From assembly GCA_037443945.1 (NCBI GenBank), contig JBBINH010000017.1, positions 1 through 60,930 of the forward strand: DNA of 60,930 nucleotides, given 5' to 3'. Under the pieces are notes generated by a model, which searched no databases, had not been told where the DNA came from, and saw only the letters and a program-made list of their open reading frames with translations. Positions 17,061-28,729 of this stretch are shown piece after piece; the stretch's first letter is position 1, and each line of letters starts with the position of its first letter. The position numbers and the translations under genes were made by a program. The stretch comes from SSF26 sp037443945 (lineage in GTDB: Bacteria > Chloroflexota > Anaerolineae > J102).

Positions 17061-17082
17061 GGTATGCTTTTCCATGAATACC

Positions 17083-19071
17083 CTAACGCTGAAATAGTCT
17101 TTGCACTTCCGCTTCGCTTTCGGAATCGCAGAGTACGGTGAGTCGATCTCCTTCTTGCAGGTGAATTTGTCCGCGAGGAATCAGGATTTTACCATCTCGC
17201 TGCAACATGACTACCAAACAGTGAGCCGGCCAGGGAATTTCGGCCAAGGAACGGCCGATGAGGGCTAGACCCGGAAGGATGGTGTAGTGCTGCAGCTTCA
17301 TACCGGATCCGATTTTTTCCAGGTCTTTTTCCTGCAGGATAGAATGAGCCAGAGCGCGCCGCCGCAAGGCGATGTTATAAGCGCGCACCAGATCCACGCG
17401 GCGCAGAATGCCCACCAGATGCCGAGTGTCCTGACGCGAGACAACCGGCAAACGTCCGATATCATAGGTGCTCATACGCTGCAAGGCGACGGAGAGCGTT
17501 TCATCGGGATAGGCCACGATCGGCTGACGTGTGCAGACATCGGATACAGGGGTCGTGCTCCACTGTTCGGCAGGGATGCGATCGATATCCTGGATCGTCA
17601 ACATTCCGATCAGGTTCTCCTCTTCATCCACTACTGGTAGGCCGTGTAGTCGGAGACGCATGAACGTTTCCCAGGCCTGCTCCAGGCTCTGAGAGTGGTT
17701 AAGGGCCTGGGGTTCAGCCATGACATCGGAGACGGTAAGGTTTTCCAGAACATCAATAGCCCGGCCGCGGCGAATGCGGATGCCTGTCCGGGCCAAGCTT
17801 TTCATGTAAACCGAATCGGATTCCAGATAATGGGCGATCCACATGCTGACGCCTACCGCAAACATCAGGGGCAGGATAATGCGGTAATCGCGCGTCATTT
17901 CAAAGAGCAATAGAATGGCGGTGAACGGGGCACGAATGGCAGCGGCCAGTACTGCAGCCATGCCGACCATGGCAAAGGCGGCGGGGATGATGTTCAAAGG
18001 GGAAAAGGCTCGCGCCAGCAGTTCGCCTACGAGGCCACCAAGCATCGCGCCGATGAAAAGGGCCGGGGCGAAGACACCCCCTTTGAACCCTCCACCTAGG
18101 CTGAGGGGAGTAAGGACTAGCCTGGCGCTCATCAGCAGCAAAAGGAGCCCCAGATCGCGCATCTGGTGATTCAGCACGGCCTCAATGCTCCGGTATCCCA
18201 CACCGAAGATCTGAGGTAGCCACATCCCGCTCAGACCCACGCCGAGGCCGGCCAGTGCCGGTTTCAATCCATCCCATAATCGGATACCGGCAAAGAGGTC
18301 CTGAAAACCGTAAAGCAATTTGATGTATGCGACGGCGATCAGGCCGGCCAGCACGCCCAATCCCAGGTAGGCCGGCAACTCCCAGGCCGATTGAAAAGCA
18401 TAGGCAGGTACATGGAAAGCGGGTTCGGCACCGGAAAGTGCCTGGGTGAGCACCGAAGAGAAGACGGAGGCCAGGAGGATCGAAGTGATGCCTTGTGTGC
18501 TCCATTCGCCCAGGATCACCTCCATGGCGAAAAAAACGCCGGCAATCGGCGCATTGAAGGCAGCGGCAACACCACTGGCCGCCCCGGCTGCAACCAGGGT
18601 TGGTATCGTTTCCTCAGAGAGACGACTCCACTTTTCTCCCCACAAGTATCCGATATTGGCTCCGATCTGTACAGAAGGATCCTCTGGACCTACAGAGGCG
18701 CCAAAGCCTATCGACATGGCAGAAGCCAGGGCTTTGGGTACGAGCTTGCGGTAGGGAAGTCGGCCTCCATGAAGCGCTACGGCCTCGATCACGCCGGCGA
18801 CCCCATGGGTCTTCTCGCGGCCGATGAAGCGCCAAGTCAAGAGACCCACGAGGAGGCCTCCCAGGACAGGTATGAGCAACACGTCCCACGGCGCAGGGAA
18901 GGGGAGCGAAGAACGGAGACGCCCAAAAGCCAGGGCCTCAAAAAAATCAATCCCGCGTTTGAAGAGCCATATTCCCAATGCACTGGATGTCCCAACGAGC
19001 AAACTGGCAATCGGCAAATAGGTCAGGTCCCAATTCGGTAGAATCTGGCGAAGACGGAGAAGGCGTATCAT
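17083..19071 (-). CDS. ClC-family chloride channel/antiporter with CBS pair and TrkA-C domain
   Basis: The 662-residue membrane protein carries ClC selectivity-filter motifs: a G-P-E-D-P-S-V-Q-I-G-A block near residue 130 and G-G-F-K-G-G-V-F-A-P-A-L-F near 335. About 10-12 hydrophobic helices span residues 20-420. The cytoplasmic tail has two CBS domains (~450-570), which usually bind adenine nucleotides, and then an RCK_C/TrkA-C-like domain (~590-660, ending L-Q-E-G-D-R-L-T-V-L). It likely exchanges Cl- for H+ or conducts Cl-. TrkA-C on a ClC is less common than CBS alone and suggests an additional ligand. The 3' end lies close to the sulfotransferase relic. Confidence 0.93.
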   Translation of the reverse strand: MIRLLRLRQILPNWDLTYLPIASLLVGTSSALGIWLFKRGIDFFEALAFGRLRSSLPFPAPWDVLLIPVLGGLLVGLLTWRFIGREKTHGVAGVIEAVALHGGRLPYRKLVPKALASAMSIGFGASVGPEDPSVQIGANIGYLWGEKWSRLSEETIPTLVAAGAASGVAAAFNAPIAGVFFAMEVILGEWSTQGITSILLASVFSSVLTQALSGAEPAFHVPAYAFQSAWELPAYLGLGVLAGLIAVAYIKLLYGFQDLFAGIRLWDGLKPALAGLGVGLSGMWLPQIFGVGYRSIEAVLNHQMRDLGLLLLLMSARLVLTPLSLGGGFKGGVFAPALFIGAMLGGLVGELLARAFSPLNIIPAAFAMVGMAAVLAAAIRAPFTAILLLFEMTRDYRIILPLMFAVGVSMWIAHYLESDSVYMKSLARTGIRIRRGRAIDVLENLTVSDVMAEPQALNHSQSLEQAWETFMRLRLHGLPVVDEEENLIGMLTIQDIDRIPAEQWSTTPVSDVCTRQPIVAYPDETLSVALQRMSTYDIGRLPVVSRQDTRHLVGILRRVDLVRAYNIALRRRALAHSILQEKDLEKIGSGMKLQHYTILPGLALIGRSLAEIPWPAHCLVVMLQRDGKILIPRGQIHLQEGDRLTVLCDSESEAEVQRLFQR

Positions 19072-19337
19072 GAAATCCGCAAACCTTCAAAGAATTCTTG
19101 TCTGTAGTCTACCATCCTTGTCCATGGTCTACGGTCGGCGGCAGAATACGTTTCTCTCTTGTGCCATCGAATATGGCAATTATATCAACTTTAAGACTTA
19201 CAATTCGAAATGAGGATTTGCTGTAAAACCGTGTTTTGGCACAAATGCTTTGTTGTAATGAGATTCAGGTGAAAAAAGAGAAGATGTTGTATAAATACAT
19301 ATTTTTTAACGAAAATACGAATTTTGTCTTATAAAAA

Positions 19338-19882
19338 CCCAAGTTGCTACCTTGAGGCTTGAAGTAACGTGTCCATGGGGACGCTGCTAAGGTTGGGGGG
19401 TTACCAACCCATCACCAACCATGAGGCCCCATGGGCATCCAATTATAGCCATTTCCTGTCTCTGCGACGACATTCTCAAAGCCATGCCCCATCGTGAGGA
19501 TCCGCAAGGGCACATGAGCGATGCCGAAGTCATGGCGACGGCCATCGTGGCCGTCCTGTTCTGCGGCGGGAATCTGGATGCGAGTCGGCGATTTCTGCGA
19601 GCGCACGGCTACATGTCACGGATGGTGAGCAAGAGTCGCTTCCACCGGCGTCTGCAGCGCCTCAAGGGGTTAAGACTTCAGAAACCCCAAACCTTGCCCA
19701 CGAAACTTTTGCGCCGCATTTGCTATTTGCCGGAAGTGCCTGCAAGGCGCTTGCGTTGCGCCGAAGTCCACCTACCGGACGAAACAGGGCGCTGTGATAG
19801 CATAGGGAGCGGTTGGACGGTGCAGCCCGAACTTTCGTTTGGAGATGATGCCATGATGGCATCTCCCGTTTAGCAACCTGGG
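19338..19882 (+). mobile_element. IS982-family insertion sequence relic
   Basis: CCCAAGTTGCTA at 19338-19349 and TAGCAACCTGGG at 19871-19882 are imperfect inverted ends (11 of 12). The first ~75 codons from about 19430 resemble the N-terminus of IS982 transposases (I-A-I-S-C-L-C-D-D, M-S-D-A-E-V-M-A-T-A, S-K-S-R-F-H-R-R-L). The rest of the transposase with the DDE residues is missing, and the element is about half the usual ~1 kb. It sits in an AT-richer gap (19072-19337) with no other gene seen. It cannot move by itself. Confidence 0.7.
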
Positions 19883-20075
19883 CTGCGGCTACGGCGATTT
19901 CTTCCCTGGTGGTGCTTTGAGCGACCCCGATTGGTAAGCTGCCTATTTCCCTGGAGAAGCTGCGCCGTCCACGCCACCTAAACGAAGAACAGGAGGTCGA
20001 ACCTTTCGCGGCCCCGGGCGCGAAGGGTTAGTTTCTTGCGGCCTGTTGCCGGCCAAACCGCCGAACCGGGCTTCC

Positions 20076-20097
20076 AAAGGCCTCTCTGCGGCCCTTT
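20076..20097 (-). terminator. Weak hairpin downstream of the TorD gene
   Basis: AAAGGCC pairs with GGCCCTTT around a 7-base loop, just beyond the 3' end of the molybdoenzyme operon on the minus strand. No clear U-tract follows, so the terminator role is only suggested by position. Confidence 0.3.
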
Positions 20098-20125
20098 GCT
20101 GTTTCTTGGTAAGCCCGGCGAACGC

Positions 20126-21099
20126 TCAGGTGGCCGTGGCCTCTCCCATCCTGGTCAGCAGGTGGCGCGTGGCCGTCAGCCGCTCCTGCCAGGGCCACAC
20201 CAGCGGGGCGGCCGTTGTCGGGGTCAGCCTCTCGTAGCCGGCGGCGAAGTCGTCCACCACGCCCGTCAGCGCGGCCAGCAGCTCCTGCCAACGGTCGCCG
20301 GTGGCGGCGTTTTGCAGCAAGGTATGCAGCATCTGCCGACGTTCGCCGAACCCGGTCGGCACCTCCACGCTCCGTCCCAGACGTGTGATATCCTGTCGAC
20401 CCAGGTACAAGCCGCTATAGAGCGGTGTGAGCAAGAAGGCGGCGATTTCGGCCAGACCGGTATTCGCATCGGCCAGGAGTTGGTCCACGCGTGCGCGGGG
20501 AGAGGGGCCGACGGCCGGCGTCGGTGCCAGGGCGGCCATGGCCGGAGGAAGCCGCGCCAGGGTCAGCTCCTGCGTCAGTTGGGCCAGATGCGCGTAGAAG
20601 GACGGGCCCTGTCGTTGCAGGGCGATGACAAAGACCGGCAACCAGCGCAACACATGCCCGGTCAAAAAGGCGATCTCCAGACGCCGGGTGTGGGCGACCA
20701 TGTCGATGCGCCCGTCTTCCCAGGCCTCGGCCTCTGCCAGGCAGAGGTGGGAGAGGGCCAGCAGCTCGTGGCCGAGGTGATCGGCCGGTTCGTTGCGTTC
20801 ATCCACGGCAAAGCCCATCTCCCGGTAGCTGTGACGCACGCGATCGGTCTCCTGTCCGCCCAAAAGGCCCGTGTCGTCGAGGAACAGGCTTTGGTAGGGG
20901 AGGATGTTCATCCCCAGGAGGGTGTGAAAGGCCGCAGCAGCCTCGTCCGGGTCATAGGGCGAAGCCACTGCGGCCAGTTCGGGGAGGGTTTCGACAACGG
21001 CAAAAAGGGCCGGCGTCAGGCCGTGGAGAAAAAGGCGACCGAACAGCTCGTAGGCGCGACCGGTGGCGAGGGCTGCCTCATAGGCCGAAAGGGGCGCGC

Positions 21100-21103
<4 letters not shown>
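20126..21103 (-). CDS. TorD/DmsD-family chaperone for the molybdoenzyme
   Basis: TorD-type chaperones bind the apo-form of a bis-MGD enzyme and hold it open for cofactor insertion. The 325-residue all-helical protein has the family pattern P-A-D-H-L-G-H-E-L-L-A-L-S-H-L (~129-143) and an N-terminal helix with Y-E-L-F-G-R-L-F. It is longer than the usual 200-250 residues through a C-terminal extension after ~215. Its start overlaps the stop of the molybdopterin subunit by 4 bases, so the two are coupled and it is surely the dedicated chaperone. Because the enzyme has no Tat signal, its role here is maturation rather than export proofreading. Confidence 0.9.
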
Positions 21104-24099
<2,996 letters not shown>

Positions 24100-24116
24100 A
24101 GGGCTTCCGGAAAGGC

Positions 24117-25811
24117 TCAACTGTTCGGCAGCTCTTGCGGCGCCATCACGAAGGCGTACTCGAAGAGAGAGAGACCGACAAGGGTGGCCAGGCCGGCCAG
24201 AGCACTCAACCAGGGTGCCGCCGGTGGCAGCAGCCCCGCCACCAGGAGCAAAAGAAGCGGCACGAGATGACCCAACCCGATGCTGCCCTGCCAGAAATGG
24301 CGACGATAGCGGCCGTGGCTGATGGCATGAGCCGCCCGCGCCGCCAGTTCGGTGGCATGGGGCATGCCGAATTCGCCGACCAGGATAACGAAGAGGTCGA
24401 CGAGCAGGACGATGGGGAAGAGGATGCGGTTGAGGCGCAGCAGTTCCGGGGGCCAAGCGAAGACAAGGCCGATCACGAACAGGATGGCGCTGCCGGCCAT
24501 AAGGGCCTGGACGAGCAGATGGAAGGGCAACAGCGAGCTTTGCCAAAGGTCGCGGCCCTCGGCCTGGCCGAAGAGAAAGGCAGTGTAGATGGCCGCGCCC
24601 ACGGCCAGAACCATGCCGATCCCCAGCAAAGGCAGGCGTAAGGCAGCGCTCAATCCCGCCGGTATCAGTCCCATCAGGGTGCCCGTCTCCAACAGCCACC
24701 AGAGACCGGCAATCCCGCTAAAGCCGACCAGGACAAAAGCCCCACGGGTGAGCCAGCTCCGCCATTGGGGCCGATAGAGGATGGAAAGAAAACGTTCCGG
24801 TCGTTCCAGATCGTAGACCAGCAGGCCGGTGGTCAGGCCGATGAAGATGAGGGCGGTCAGACCACCGACCACGGCCGTGGGGGCATGGAAGGGCTGCCCG
24901 AGCAGCGCAAAGGCCAGACCCAGGATAAGGAAAAGCCCGGCACCGACGCCTTTGGTCACCAGATAGGCCGGTACCGGCCAATGCCAGGGGATTTTGTGTT
25001 GGGCATTGTAGGCCACCTGCACCATCTGTTCGGCCATACGACCGCCACCGATGTGGATGGGACCGCCGGCGGGTACACCCTGAACCTGCGGGGTGCGGAT
25101 GGCCACACCGGAATGGGCCGTTCGTACAGAGCCCGGATAGAGCGGACCGACGGCCGGGGCCGGATGCAAAGCCTCGGCGTGACCATTCGGTTTGGCCTGG
25201 AGCGGGATGACATCGGCCCACATGAAGGTGGCCGGGGCTCGTTCGGTAGCCGTGGGATGGAGCGCCCAGTCGTTGCCGTCGATGTAGAAGAGCTTGGGCG
25301 CCGTGCCTTGTTCGGGTTTGCGGACCGTCACCTTGTGCGCGGCGAGCACACGGCTGATCTCCGATTCGGGGTCGTCCATATCCCCGGCGATGATGGCATG
25401 CTCAGGGCAGACGACGACACAGGCCGGTTCCAGGCCCAGCTCGATCCGGTGCGAGCAGAAGTGGCACTTGGCGGCCGTGTGGGTCTCCGGGTCGATGTAA
25501 ATGGCATCGTAGGGGCAGGCCTGCATGCAGGCCTTGCAGCCGATGCAGATCCGCGGGTCGAATTCGACGATCCCGTCGGCGCGCTGGTACATGGCCGTAA
25601 CCGGGCAAATGCGCACACAGGGCGGGTTGGCGCAATGGTTGCAGCGCGTGACCTGAAAGTGTCGTCGCAGATCGGGGTAAGCCCCGGTCTCGACGTACTT
25701 CACCCAGGTGCGATAGACGCCGAGCGGCACCTCGTTTTCACTTTTGCAGGCGGTCGAGCAGGCATGACAGCCGATGCACTTGCGATTATCGATAACGAAG
25801 CCGTAGTTCAT
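24117..25811 (-). CDS. Fused four-cluster ferredoxin and NrfD-type membrane subunit
   Basis: The 564-residue protein combines two subunits normally separate (PsrB/SoeB and PsrC/SoeC). Residues ~1-190 hold four Cys clusters, visible as C-I-G-C-H-A-C-S-T-A-C, C-N-H-C-A-N-P-P-C, C-I-G-C-K-A-C-M-Q-A-C and C-H-F-C-S-H, enough for four 4Fe-4S centres. A linker with W-A-D-V-I-P leads to an NrfD/PsrC domain (~275-560) with eight or nine helices for quinone exchange. The start ATG overlaps the stop of the DsrE2-like gene (ATGA). It would carry electrons between the molybdenum subunit and the quinone pool. No start or stop codon lies at the junction, so it is a real fusion, not two genes. Confidence 0.92.
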   Translation of the reverse strand: MNYGFVIDNRKCIGCHACSTACKSENEVPLGVYRTWVKYVETGAYPDLRRHFQVTRCNHCANPPCVRICPVTAMYQRADGIVEFDPRICIGCKACMQACPYDAIYIDPETHTAAKCHFCSHRIELGLEPACVVVCPEHAIIAGDMDDPESEISRVLAAHKVTVRKPEQGTAPKLFYIDGNDWALHPTATERAPATFMWADVIPLQAKPNGHAEALHPAPAVGPLYPGSVRTAHSGVAIRTPQVQGVPAGGPIHIGGGRMAEQMVQVAYNAQHKIPWHWPVPAYLVTKGVGAGLFLILGLAFALLGQPFHAPTAVVGGLTALIFIGLTTGLLVYDLERPERFLSILYRPQWRSWLTRGAFVLVGFSGIAGLWWLLETGTLMGLIPAGLSAALRLPLLGIGMVLAVGAAIYTAFLFGQAEGRDLWQSSLLPFHLLVQALMAGSAILFVIGLVFAWPPELLRLNRILFPIVLLVDLFVILVGEFGMPHATELAARAAHAISHGRYRRHFWQGSIGLGHLVPLLLLLVAGLLPPAAPWLSALAGLATLVGLSLFEYAFVMAPQELPNS

Positions 25812-26404
25812 ATGAAGAGGGTCACTTTGCTTTCCAGGGCATCGGCCAGATAGGCGGCCACTCCGCCTACCTCGATGTCGGGACGGAGTTCCTCGGGCGC
25901 AATGCCCATGACATCACGGCTCATCTCGCAACTGACCATCTTCACGCCCATGCCGGCGCACAGCTCGATGAGTTCTTCCAACGAGCTGACGTTTTTCTCC
26001 TTCATCATCTGGCGGAGCATAACGGCACCGGCGCCGAAGAAGTTGAGTTTGCTCACGCCCATGCCTCGGGTATCGGCCGGCGACATCAGGGCCATCATTT
26101 TCTCGGTCAGCTTTTTGCCTTGGAGTTTGCGTTGCCGACGCAACGCATTGAGGCCCCAAAAGGTGAAGAACATGGCCACTTCCTGCCCCAAGGTGGCGGC
26201 GCCGCTGGCGATGACAAAGGCCGCCAGCACGCGGTCGAGATCGCCGGAGAAGACGACGATGGTCACCTTGTCCTTGGGCAGACGGTTTTGGATTGCGGCC
26301 AGTTGGGCTTCCAGCGCGGCCACCCGCTCGCTTAGGGCCTGACCGTTGGCATGGATGTCGCTGCGCGCGCCGGTCTGGTCGACTGCAAGCATGGCTGTGT
26401 TCAT
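25808..26404 (-). CDS. DsrE2-like sulfur carrier protein
   Basis: The 198-residue protein has an N-terminal coiled-coil-like helix (~22-42) followed by a DsrE fold beginning K-V-T-I-V-V-F-S-G-D-L-D. Typical DsrE2 features are F-F-T-F-W-G-L-N-A-L, the long helix with M-G-V-S-K-L-N, and the Cys in V-K-M-V-S-C-E-M-S (~Cys160) that carries persulfide in family members. DsrE2 is usually clustered with rhodanese and TusA in sulfur-oxidising prokaryotes, as here. It is translationally coupled to the FeS-NrfD gene downstream. Known family role: accept sulfur from rhodanese or TusA and pass it on. Confidence 0.88.
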   Translation of the reverse strand: MNTAMLAVDQTGARSDIHANGQALSERVAALEAQLAAIQNRLPKDKVTIVVFSGDLDRVLAAFVIASGAATLGQEVAMFFTFWGLNALRRQRKLQGKKLTEKMMALMSPADTRGMGVSKLNFFGAGAVMLRQMMKEKNVSSLEELIELCAGMGVKMVSCEMSRDVMGIAPEELRPDIEVGGVAAYLADALESKVTLFI

Positions 26405-26431
26405 GGCTTATCTCCTGGTAAGTGCGGACGA

Positions 26432-26698
26432 TCAGCGCAGTCGCCTGATGAAGTGGATATAGAGGGTTTTGCCGTCGACGCTCTCTTCGCTCTGACCCAC
26501 GAGCTCGACCTGAGTCGCCGCCTTGGCCCAACCCTGAAAGTCTTTGACACTGCCACGGTCGGTGCTGATCACCTTAAGCACATCACCGATGGCCAGGCTG
26601 GCGATTTCTTGTCGCGCTTTGACCAGCGGCATCGGGCACTTAAGGCCGGTCACATCCAACTCGCGGGTAACGGTAAGGGTAGACAGATCGACGCTCAT
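26432..26698 (-). CDS. tusA: TusA-family sulfur carrier
   Basis: The 88-residue protein has the TusA core L-D-V-T-G-L-K-C-P-M-P-L-V-K, with the active Cys in C-P-M-P at about residue 21. TusA proteins receive a persulfide from rhodanese or cysteine desulfurase and hand it to DsrE-type proteins or tRNA thiolation enzymes. An extra ~10 residues at each end, compared with the 75-81 of common TusA, fit the sulfur-oxidation subgroup. It lies between the rhodanese-MBL and DsrE2 genes with 28- and 37-base gaps, as in rhd-tusA-dsrE2 clusters. Confidence 0.93.
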   Translation of the reverse strand: MSVDLSTLTVTRELDVTGLKCPMPLVKARQEIASLAIGDVLKVISTDRGSVKDFQGWAKAATQVELVGQSEESVDGKTLYIHFIRRLR

Positions 26699-26734
26699 CG
26701 GTTGGTCACCTCCGAAGTGTGGGAAGAAAACGGT

Positions 26735-27952
26735 TTAGCCGGCCAGGGCGCAGATGTTCTTGCCCAACTCCAGCTCGTCGGCGGTGTCCACATCGGGATG
26801 CGAGAGGCCGATGTTGACCCGTTTGATCTCGACGTACTGGGGCGGCATATAGGGCAAGTGGCCGAGGACGTAGCGCACAAAGCTCGGCTTGTCGGCGAAA
26901 TGCAGACTGCGGTTCTCCCGCCAGAGGTCATGCAGTCGTTTGGTGTAAATGCCTTCGGCATTGGCCTCGTGCGGCGAGGCATAATGTCCCGGTAGAATCC
27001 AGGCATGCTGCGGCACGCGCGTTTTCATGATACCGAAGATGGTATCGTAGACGATAGGCGCCCAGCGTTCGCCCTGACCGCCCAGGTCAGGCCGGCCGAA
27101 GCTCTCGATGAACAGGTTGTCGCCGGTACAACAGAAGGCCTCGCCGTCGGGGGCGGTGACGACGAAGTTGACCTGTCCCAGGGTATGGCCGGGGGTGTGG
27201 ACGGTCTCGATCGTCAGCGCACCCAGGCGAAACCGTTGCCCATCGCTCAGCATGTGATAGGCCATCTGTGCCGGCACCATGTCGAAGGGATGGATGGCAT
27301 CGTAGGGATGGAGATAATAGGCCGCGCCGGTAGCCTGGGCCAGTTCCGGGCCGGTGCTGATGTGATCGGCGTGGGCATGGGTATCCAGAATGAGCTTGAG
27401 TTGGGCCTGTTTGCCGCTCAGGAAGTCGAGATAGCGCCGGCCGTAGCGCAGCGGGTCGACGATGGCGGCCTCGCCCTGGCTGATGAAGATCCAACTGACA
27501 CAGCCGCGGGCCACACGGTCGACCTGATAAACCTGATAGTCCGGCCGTTCGACCATCGGCTGCACGGCATAGAAATCGCCCCATTCCACCATCCCGCCCA
27601 TCAGGTTGGCGGCTGCGATGTCGTGGCCGCGCAGCCGCTCGGCCACATAGTCGCTGGCCCCACCCTTTGCACAGACCACAACGACCGGACGACCGGCCGG
27701 CGTCTGCGCCGCCACCCGGGCCACGGCCGTGGCTTCGTCTTCCAGGAAGAGAAAGTAGGGGATATGCAGGGTCTCCGGTGTGTAGGTTCCCTCGATGCGC
27801 CACAATTGGAATTCGTCCTCGTTGCGCACATCGAGCAACAGGAAATCGTGGGGTTGCCGGAGCAGGTTGTAGAGCGTTTCGGTATCGATCTCGGTGGTCT
27901 TGCCGAGTTCGGAAAGCCCGGCGGTCGTAACAGACACGGCACCATCCACCAT
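26735..27952 (-). CDS. Rhodanese-metallo-beta-lactamase fusion (persulfide dioxygenase-like)
   Basis: The 405-residue protein starts with a rhodanese domain (~20-130, active Cys in V-V-V-C-A-K-G-G-A-S) followed by an MBL domain (~150-340, metal motif D-T-H-A-H-A-D-H-I, then H-T-P-G-H-T and G-D-N-L-F). The MBL half resembles ETHE1-type persulfide dioxygenases, which oxidise glutathione persulfide to sulfite. In most fusions the rhodanese is C-terminal; here it is N-terminal. AAGGAG precedes ATG 27952. As first gene of the operon it could generate sulfite or persulfide for TusA, DsrE2 and the molybdoenzyme. The catalytic reaction is inferred, not shown. Confidence 0.9.
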   Translation of the reverse strand: MVDGAVSVTTAGLSELGKTTEIDTETLYNLLRQPHDFLLLDVRNEDEFQLWRIEGTYTPETLHIPYFLFLEDEATAVARVAAQTPAGRPVVVVCAKGGASDYVAERLRGHDIAAANLMGGMVEWGDFYAVQPMVERPDYQVYQVDRVARGCVSWIFISQGEAAIVDPLRYGRRYLDFLSGKQAQLKLILDTHAHADHISTGPELAQATGAAYYLHPYDAIHPFDMVPAQMAYHMLSDGQRFRLGALTIETVHTPGHTLGQVNFVVTAPDGEAFCCTGDNLFIESFGRPDLGGQGERWAPIVYDTIFGIMKTRVPQHAWILPGHYASPHEANAEGIYTKRLHDLWRENRSLHFADKPSFVRYVLGHLPYMPPQYVEIKRVNIGLSHPDVDTADELELGKNICALAG

Positions 27953-27992
27953 AAAAAGGCTTCTCCTTCTTGACCAACAGAGTAGAGCTGTC

Positions 27993-28011
27993 CTGTAGCC
28001 ACCGGCTACAG
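27993..28011 (-). promoter_or_regulatory. 19-bp palindrome upstream of the sulfur operon
   Basis: CTGTAGCC and GGCTACAG are perfect inverted arms separated by three bases, about 41 bases upstream of the first gene. Position and symmetry suit an operator for a dimeric regulator, possibly the NarL-type regulator encoded next to it. No direct evidence. Confidence 0.4.
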
Positions 28012-28081
28012 ACGCTTCCCAGTGTAGCGCAGGGCCTGCGGCGAATCATCCCCTTATCGGGTGAATTTGCCTGCGGCCGCT

Positions 28082-28729
28082 TCAGACCTCGATCAGGCCG
28101 CGACGCACGGCTTCGATGACGGCCTGGGTACGATTGGGTTGATCGAGTTTGCGTAAGATGCTCTTGACATGAGACCGCACCGTTTCCTCACTCACCACCA
28201 GACGCTCGGCGATCTCGCGATAGGTGGCCATGGTGGTCATCAGTCGCAGCACTTCTAGCTCGCGCTTGGTCAGGGGCGAGGGGATGGCGGCGGTCTCGGC
28301 GACCTGCCAACGGCTGAGCAGACGCAGGATATCGGGATGGATGTAGCTTTCGTCGTGGACGACGCGGCGAATGGCCTCGGCCAGTTCCGGGGGCGTGACA
28401 TCCTTGGGGACATAGCCGTCGACGCCGCCCTGCACGGCGGCCTGGATCAAACGCAGGTCCTGGCTGCCGCTCAGGACCAGGATGCGCACGCCGGGCGCGG
28501 CCTGGCGCAATTCGGTCAGGATGGCCGTGCCCTCGCGGTCGGGCAATGCCAGATCGAGCAGGATCAGGTCGGGTTGAAACGCCGCCGCCATCGATATCGC
28601 CATGTTCGCCGCCCCCGTTTCGCCGACGACGAGAAAATCGCGCTGTAACGAGAGGACCATGGCCAGCCCGCGCCGCACGACGGTGTGGTCATCCACAATC
28701 AGGATGCGGATAGGGGCAGAGATGCTCAT
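28082..28729 (-). CDS. NarL/FixJ-family response regulator
   Basis: The 215-residue protein has a receiver domain (phospho-acceptor Asp in L-I-L-L-D-L-A-L-P, about residue 58; acidic pair in V-D-D-H; Lys in P-K-D-V) and a LuxR-type helix-turn-helix (L-T-K-R-E-L-E-V-L to V-R-S-H-V-K-S-I-L-R-K-L). Its ATG overlaps the stop of the kinase gene (ATGA), so the two are a coupled two-component system. It lies 130 bases upstream of the sulfur operon in the same direction, which suggests that operon as a target. Confidence 0.95.
   Translation of the reverse strand: MSISAPIRILIVDDHTVVRRGLAMVLSLQRDFLVVGETGAANMAISMAAAFQPDLILLDLALPDREGTAILTELRQAAPGVRILVLSGSQDLRLIQAAVQGGVDGYVPKDVTPPELAEAIRRVVHDESYIHPDILRLLSRWQVAETAAIPSPLTKRELEVLRLMTTMATYREIAERLVVSEETVRSHVKSILRKLDQPNRTQAVIEAVRRGLIEV

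Noticed and set aside
19883..20125. A small gene between the IS relic and TorD
   Set aside because: Frames here are shadows or low-complexity; only weak hairpins are visible.
24100..24699. N-terminal 200-codon extension of the molybdoenzyme frame
   Set aside because: It is the antiphase shadow of the FeS-NrfD gene on the same strand; homology starts at the ATG at 24099 and the extension has no family pattern.
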